A DNA stretch of 64,000 nt from Schizochytrium sp. CCTCC M209059 (lineage: Eukaryota; Sar; Bigyra; Thraustochytrida; Thraustochytriidae). Positions 61,784 to 64,000 of the stretch are shown here, piece after piece. The first letter of the stretch is position 1. Every line of letters begins with the position of its first letter. Under the pieces are notes generated by a model. The model was given only the letters and a program-made list of their open reading frames with translations, ran no database searches and was not told where the DNA came from. The position numbers and the translations under genes are program-made. Location of the stretch: positions 225,528 to 289,527 of the forward strand of contig KN805416.1 in assembly GCA_000818945.1 (NCBI GenBank). The letters run 5' to 3'.

Positions 61784-62376
61784 CTTTCCTCGACTATGCA
61801 CGCTGGTCGGCGCCGCGGGTTTGTTGCCGGCACGATAGGTATCAGTCGAGTTTGGGCGTCACGGACGATGAGGTGTCGTCACTTGGCTACTCGGACCTAA
61901 CGCCAGTTCGGGCCACTAGGGTCCGCGAAGGCGCGCGCGCTGCCTTGCACTGCGCAAGGCGCAAGGGATGCGCTGGCTTGCTCTTGAATGCGTCGGCTGT
62001 CCCGCGTGCGCGTAGCGTAGCGTATGGATGGAGTTTACCAGCGCTCGCTCGCACATCCCCAAGCAAGAAGGCAATTCAAAAGAAAGAATCAAAGGAAGAA
62101 TGAAAGAGAAAGATTTTTTGGCCTTGGCTCGGCTCGGCTTGGCTTGGCTTGGCTTGGCTTGGCTTGGCTTGGCTTGGCTTGGCTTGGCTCGGCCGCAACA
62201 TTCAAGTCGATCAAGGGCATGGAGCACGACGATTCGTCGCGCATGGTCTGAGCCAAATTTGATCAGAGGGTCGACGAGAATGGTGTAAATTACGTCGGCC
62301 AATGCAGCGTGAAGTGAAGAAGTCTTATCTTTATGTTCGTCATGCGGACAACCTTGGAAAATGTAGACGAGGACGG
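61784..62376. other. Intergenic region with (GGCTT)n repeat
   Basis: About ten copies of TTGGC at 62128-62190. No supportable gene; open frames on both strands are repeat-driven. Confidence 0.6.
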
Positions 62377-62646
62377 CACGACGAAGCAGCTGCAGGCGGA
62401 AGAAGAGAAAAAGGTTGACTGGGACAACAAGGAGCAGCAAAGACATCGGATCAGCAGTTCAAAGTTGGCGAGGTCGTCAAGGAGGTTCGCAGGGACAGCC
62501 TTTTACCTAGCCACGACGAAGCAGCTGCAGGCGGAAGAAGAGAAAAAGGTTGATTGGGACAACAAGGAGCGGCAAAAACATGGGATCAGCAGTTCAAAGT
62601 TGGCGAGGTCGTCAAGGAGGTTCGCAGGGACAGCCTTTTACCTAGC
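62377..62646. repeat. Tandem duplication, two 135-bp units
   Basis: Unit 1 is 62377-62511 and unit 2 is 62512-62646. Both start CACGACGAAGCAGCTGCAGG and differ at only about four or five positions. The period is a multiple of three, and a + strand frame from ATG 62333 reads through both units (156 codons, repeated KQLQAEEEKKVDWDNKE). That frame runs into the 3' end of the DEK gene, and most differences change the amino acid, so I do not call a gene. Confidence 0.9.
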
Positions 62647-62777
62647 AGCTATAGTTGGGTGGGAGGCCACGCAAAGCGGGAAGAGAATGGGCGTGTGGAC
62701 CCGCCCGAGCGACCGAGCAACTGAGCGAGTTCGAGCGCAGGCTCGCAAGCTCGCAAGAGAGAGAAAGGAGTGCGCGT

Positions 62778-64000
62778 TTAGCTGGAGAGGGCCTCGCCAA
62801 TGAGACGATGGATGAGAGCCTTGTGGTCGGCGTTGGCGTCGGGAACCTCCGTTATGATCTGTTTGCGGACGGCAGCGACCTTGATCTTGTCCCTGTCGGC
62901 GGACTTGATGATGGTGTCGATCTTGTCCTTGATCTCCTTGACGAGGGCCTCGGGGACTTCCTTTTCGGGCTTCTCCTCCTTCTTGTCAGCCTTCTTGGCA
63001 GGCTTTTTCTCAGTAGTCGTCTTGCGTTTCTTGGCCGACGCCGGGGACTTGGCTGCTTTGGCGGGCGACTTGCGCTTGGTGGCCTTCTTGGCCGGCGACT
63101 TGGCCTTGGCCTTCTTGGTCTTGGCACCGGCGCCCTTCATGTCCTCGTTGTATGTGGGCTTTTCGAGCCAGTCGATGAAGGTGTCGAGCAGGTCCTCCTT
63201 TTTCGTCTTGGAGGTTCTGTCGACGCCAAAGACGTCAATCATCTGCCTGAGGAAATCAATCTGCCACTTGCCAATGTTCTGGAAAACGCGGTCGCGCGCC
63301 TCCTCCTTGCTGACGCCCTCCGGATAGACGAGGCCGCTGAAGGCGAGGACATTCTTTTTGGCGTCGTTCTTCTTTCCGCGACGGCCATACATGGCGCTGT
63401 GCAGGGCCTTGATCTCCTCGGAGTTGCCCGAGAACTTGCTCAGATTGTCCTTGACCTTTTTCATCTCGCTCAAAGCCGTTCCGGACCCTGTGGGCACCTC
63501 AAAGACTTCTTCCTTGGTGACGGCTTCGACGGGCACGAAGTGATCGACCTGCTTGCGAGCGCGTCCGCTGCGGCGTCCAGCAGAGGCGGGTTCGGGCGTG
63601 GCGGCGCTCTTCTTCTTGGCAGGGGTCTTGGGCTCGGCCTTCTTTTTCGGCGCTTTGGCTTCCTTGGTGCCGTTCCCGTTTTCGGCAGCGGTCGCGTCCT
63701 TCTCGGCGGGAGCGTCAGCCACGGGAGCCGGGTCGGCAGCAGGTACGGTCTCGGTAGTCTCGGTAGTCTCGACGGTCGTGGATTTGGTGCCATCGGGGGC
63801 CGTGACAGTGGTGTCCTTGTCCACGGTGGTCGTGACCGTGGCCTCCGCGGGTCCGGTAGCAGACGCCTTCGTAGTCGTCACCTCGACGGTCTTGGTCTCG
63901 GAGCCGTCAGGGCCAGGCTCGGTGTCCACTACGACGGTCTTGTCGACGACGGGAGCAGCCGCGGGAGCGGCGGCGGCGGCGGCCTCATGGGCCTTGGCCT
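62778..64000 (-). CDS. DEK: DEK-like chromatin protein, N-terminus beyond window, at least 407 aa
   Basis: The frame is open from the stop at 62778 to the right edge without a stop. The visible N-terminal part is Ala/Pro-rich, then Thr/Val repeats (KTVEVTTTK, TTVETTETTET), then Lys/Ala/Pro-rich. The folded SAP/pseudo-SAP region of DEK follows: LHSAMYGRRGKKNDAKKNVL, AFSGLVYPEGVSKEE, IGKWQIDFLRQMIDVFGVDR, TSKTKKEDLLDTFIDWLEKP. Next is a very basic KSPAKKATKRKSPAKAAKSP linker resembling histone H1 tails. The C-terminal DEK_C domain is VPEALVKEIKDKIDTIIKSA, then VRKQIITEVPDANADHKALI. DEK binds and supercoils chromatin DNA and acts as a histone chaperone. C-rich third positions suggest strong expression. 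Confidence 0.9.
   Translation of the reverse strand, partial: AKAHEAAAAAAPAAAPVVDKTVVVDTEPGPDGSETKTVEVTTTKASATGPAEATVTTTVDKDTTVTAPDGTKSTTVETTETTETVPAADPAPVADAPAEKDATAAENGNGTKEAKAPKKKAEPKTPAKKKSAATPEPASAGRRSGRARKQVDHFVPVEAVTKEEVFEVPTGSGTALSEMKKVKDNLSKFSGNSEEIKALHSAMYGRRGKKNDAKKNVLAFSGLVYPEGVSKEEARDRVFQNIGKWQIDFLRQMIDVFGVDRTSKTKKEDLLDTFIDWLEKPTYNEDMKGAGAKTKKAKAKSPAKKATKRKSPAKAAKSPASAKKRKTTTEKKPAKKADKKEEKPEKEVPEALVKEIKDKIDTIIKSADRDKIKVAAVRKQIITEVPDANADHKALIHRLIGEALSS

Noticed and set aside
62333..62803. 156-codon frame covering the two 135-bp units
   Set aside because: Overlaps the DEK 3' end, no recognisable domain, and substitutions between units are mostly amino-acid changing.

Overview
The window is nuclear DNA from a gene-dense, intron-poor, moderately GC-rich protist. 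Most genes are single long exons, and only three short introns could be placed (GT/GC-AG type). The gene content is eukaryotic and includes flagellar or centriolar proteins (POC1, a BBS-type chaperonin), a GUP1-type MBOAT, a NIPA-EDR2 fusion and an SH3-PX-FKBP-villin headpiece protein. Together with the many long microsatellites in 5' flanks, this best fits a heterotrophic stramenopile of the thraustochytrid/labyrinthulid kind (Aurantiochytrium-, Schizochytrium- or Hondaea-like). That assignment is inference from style and content; no rRNA or other marker is present. One assembly gap (146 N) lies inside a poly-G tract at 15350-15495.

Layout. 1-2562 (-): large unrecognised membrane protein, cut by the left edge. 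4618-5523 (+) and 7676-8152 (+): two hypothetical proteins, the second with a lipidation-type MGC start. 9012-9920 (-): WW-domain protein, divergent from a mitochondrial 2Fe-2S ferredoxin (10724-11488, +), with a 530-bp (CTTT)n tract between them. 11922-13682 (-): divergent TCP-1/BBS-type chaperonin whose ATG overlaps the stop codon of an upstream spliced twin-CX9C gene (13679-13984, -). 17301-19430 (+): SulP/SLC26 transporter. 20435-21370 (+): 7-TM protein. 22692-23162 (-): acidic hypothetical protein. 24119-25318 (+): PP2C phosphatase. 25598-27280 (-): unusual ClC protein. 28027-28875 (+): CCCH-type zinc-finger protein. 29411-31231 (+): POC1. 32377-35025 (+): Ser/Arg-rich protein.

Second half. 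35517-37724 (-): SH3-PX-SH3-FKBP-VHP protein. 40202-40705 (-): small charged protein. 43607-46105 (+): NIPA-like membrane domain fused to an EDR2 C-terminal domain, downstream of a perfect 178-bp duplication. 46718-48220 (+): RING protein. 48851-49572 (+): calponin/transgelin-like protein with one intron. 49855-50334 (-): FUN14 protein with an EF-hand inserted. 50912-51826 (-): hypothetical. 52417-53466 (+): EF-hand protein. 53728-55836 (+): GUP1-type MBOAT. 56241-57533 (-): HMCES. 57959-58474 (+): GNAT. 58978-60453 (+): protein with repeated F-x-P motifs and a CxxC finger. 60919-61783 (-): longin R-SNARE. 62778 to the right edge (-): DEK-like chromatin protein.

There is no operon-like functional clustering apart from the overlapping CX9C/chaperonin pair. 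Themes that recur are flagellum/centriole (POC1, BBS-like chaperonin, possibly the F-x-P protein), mitochondria (ferredoxin, CX9C protein, FUN14), membrane transport (SulP, ClC, NIPA) and chromatin or DNA repair (HMCES, DEK). Intergenic spaces are full of tetra- and pentanucleotide repeats. (GCAA/TTGC)n tracts recur in the 5' flanks of at least five genes.
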